Of a stretch of DNA of 12,935 bases, positions 12,928 through 12,935 are shown in pieces. The notes below the pieces were generated by a model. The model saw only the letters and a program-made list of their open reading frames with translations. It was not told where the DNA came from and ran no database searches. The stretch is from NCBI GenBank assembly GCA_947165795.1, contig CAMVBP010000034.1, positions 1 through 12,935 on the forward strand, read 5' to 3'. The stretch is from an uncultured Treponema sp. (GTDB lineage Bacteria > Spirochaetota > Spirochaetia > Treponematales > Treponemataceae). Position numbers and translations under genes: made by a program. Each line of letters begins with the position of its first letter. Within the stretch, counting starts at the first letter, position 1.

Positions 12928-12935
12928 TATGAGCA

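Overview
The window looks like one end of an assembled contig from a spirochaete, most likely a host-associated Treponema. This is inferred from an AT-rich genome with short intergenic gaps, the gene repertoire (bactofilin, TPR protein, RfbBAC, SecA with a long tail), and protein sequences that read like treponemal ones. No taxonomic marker was searched. The first 46 bases are not genomic: they match the Illumina P5/TruSeq read-1 adapter. They truncate the first gene and give it a false C-terminus.

Layout. Positions 47-2797 (minus strand) hold three genes: an FAD-synthetase-type RibF lacking a normal riboflavin kinase domain, a membrane-anchored endonuclease/exonuclease/phosphatase-family protein, and ilvE, cut at the contig end. 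From a divergent promoter region (2798-2967) the plus strand carries rfbB, a GC-rich palindromic element, rfbA and rfbC. These make dTDP-4-keto-6-deoxy-glucose and its epimerised product; rfbD is not in the window. A new promoter then drives a tightly overlapping set: bactofilin, an exported TPR protein and an MtaB-like tRNA methylthiotransferase.

Positions 8220-8640 hold tRNA-Pro(UGG) and its terminator. Next comes an unusual patch in which the 3' end of the tRNA, the terminator and a hairpin are repeated exactly 200 bp downstream. The hairpin contains a 15-nt inverted copy of part of the tRNA. The space between the repeats is filled with further palindromes.

Positions 8664-9986 form a compact peroxide-defence operon: thioredoxin, a cysteine-type glutathione peroxidase homologue and an OhrR-type MarR regulator. 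It starts with a perfect 22-bp palindrome that closely resembles the Bacillus OhrR operator. The likely circuit is that OhrR senses organic hydroperoxide and releases the operator, and thioredoxin then reduces the peroxidase. A bidirectional terminator separates this operon from secA, which is complete on the minus strand and ends the window.

Across the window, translation starts fall into two classes. ilvE, rfbA, trx, gpx and secA have clear Shine-Dalgarno sequences. Four promoter-proximal genes (RibF, the EEP protein, rfbB and bactofilin) have none; instead a near-consensus -10 box lies 6-9 nt before the ATG, which suggests leaderless or nearly leaderless mRNAs.
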